Source: Geitlerinema sp. PCC 7407 (GTDB lineage Bacteria > Cyanobacteriota > Cyanobacteriia > PCC-7407). From it: a stretch of DNA of 64,000 bases. Position numbers and translations under genes: made by a program. Location of the stretch: NCBI RefSeq assembly GCF_000317045.1, contig NC_019703.1:4617112-4681111 (forward strand), written 5' to 3'. Within the stretch, counting starts at the first letter, position 1; each line of letters opens with the position of its first letter. This document shows, in pieces, positions 63,795 through 64,000 of this stretch. The notes under the pieces were generated by a model that made no database searches, was not told where the DNA came from, and saw nothing but the letters and a program-made list of their open reading frames with translations.

Positions 63795-64000
63795 TCCCAA
63801 ACCCTCTCTCCAGTAGCGCGATCGCGTTGTTTTGGGTCCACACCCGAGCACAACGAAGCCCATTCTAAGGCCTCTTTCAAGCTGCGCGATCGCCCCCACA
63901 CCAGCCGCCCGAGCAAGTCAGCGCACAATCACCCACGACAATTTGGCTGGAGGCCTGCCAGGATCTTTGGTAGATTCATTGATCTAGCGGCAGTCAGCGG
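63795..64000. other. Right-edge non-coding stretch
   Basis: No supported gene. It contains HIP1-type octamers and presumably the promoter of the glycosyltransferase operon and of a gene beyond the window. Confidence 0.35.

Overview
This window is chromosomal DNA from a GC-rich cyanobacterium. The evidence is a form IB RuBisCO cluster (rbcL-rbcX-rbcS plus an activase-like gene), chlorophyll genes (chlB, chlM), a photosystem II small subunit (psb30), an NblS/Hik33-type sensor kinase, a cyanobacterial tmRNA, and very frequent copies of the octamer GCGATCGC (HIP1), both inside genes and between them. An activase with a RuBisCO-small-subunit-like tail is typical of beta-cyanobacteria, many of them filamentous. 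I cannot place it to genus. No phage, insertion sequence, CRISPR array or rRNA operon is visible, and I found no tRNA other than tmRNA.

Layout. 0-8 kb: housekeeping genes (two alpha/beta hydrolases, gatA, a redox-dead disulfide-reductase homologue, the convergent pyrimidine pair dut/dcd, a CobO-like P-loop protein, rph). 8-16 kb: chlB, a phasin-like protein, SRP RNA, then the minus-strand carbon-fixation block rbcL-rbcX-rbcS-rca behind a long AT-rich leader. 16-27 kb: a secreted seven-bladed propeller, purE, nagA, chlM, a tandem pair of related membrane proteins (the second ending in a ribosomal L7/L12-like domain), panB, a GspF-like protein, a split UPF0016 manganese-transporter pair and a YkgJ protein. 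27-37 kb: psb30, a CyaB-type adenylate cyclase, nblS, map, tmRNA, a pentapeptide-repeat protein and a DUF362 protein. 37-48 kb: an SLH-domain protein, a thioesterase, a flavoprotein, uvrA, def and an FHA-PrsW fusion. 48-64 kb: TRAP transporter permeases, comF, a PEP-synthase-like protein with an eroded ATP-grasp half, a double ABC ATPase, a membrane histidine kinase, an NrtB/NrtA/NrtD-like ABC transporter operon preceded by what looks like a c-di-AMP (ydaO-yuaA) riboswitch, then ftsE and a WecG/TagA glycosyltransferase.

How the parts fit. The rbc block couples RuBisCO synthesis, assembly (RbcX) and repair/carboxysome recruitment (Rca). A clear terminator between rbcS and rca probably sets their ratio. 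psb30, chlB, chlM, nblS and the manganese transporter pair all serve the photosynthetic apparatus. The points most worth follow-up are the riboswitch placed on a nitrate/bicarbonate-family transporter, the L7/L12-tailed membrane protein and its tandem paralogue, the FHA-PrsW fusion, and several enzyme-family members that have lost their catalytic motifs.
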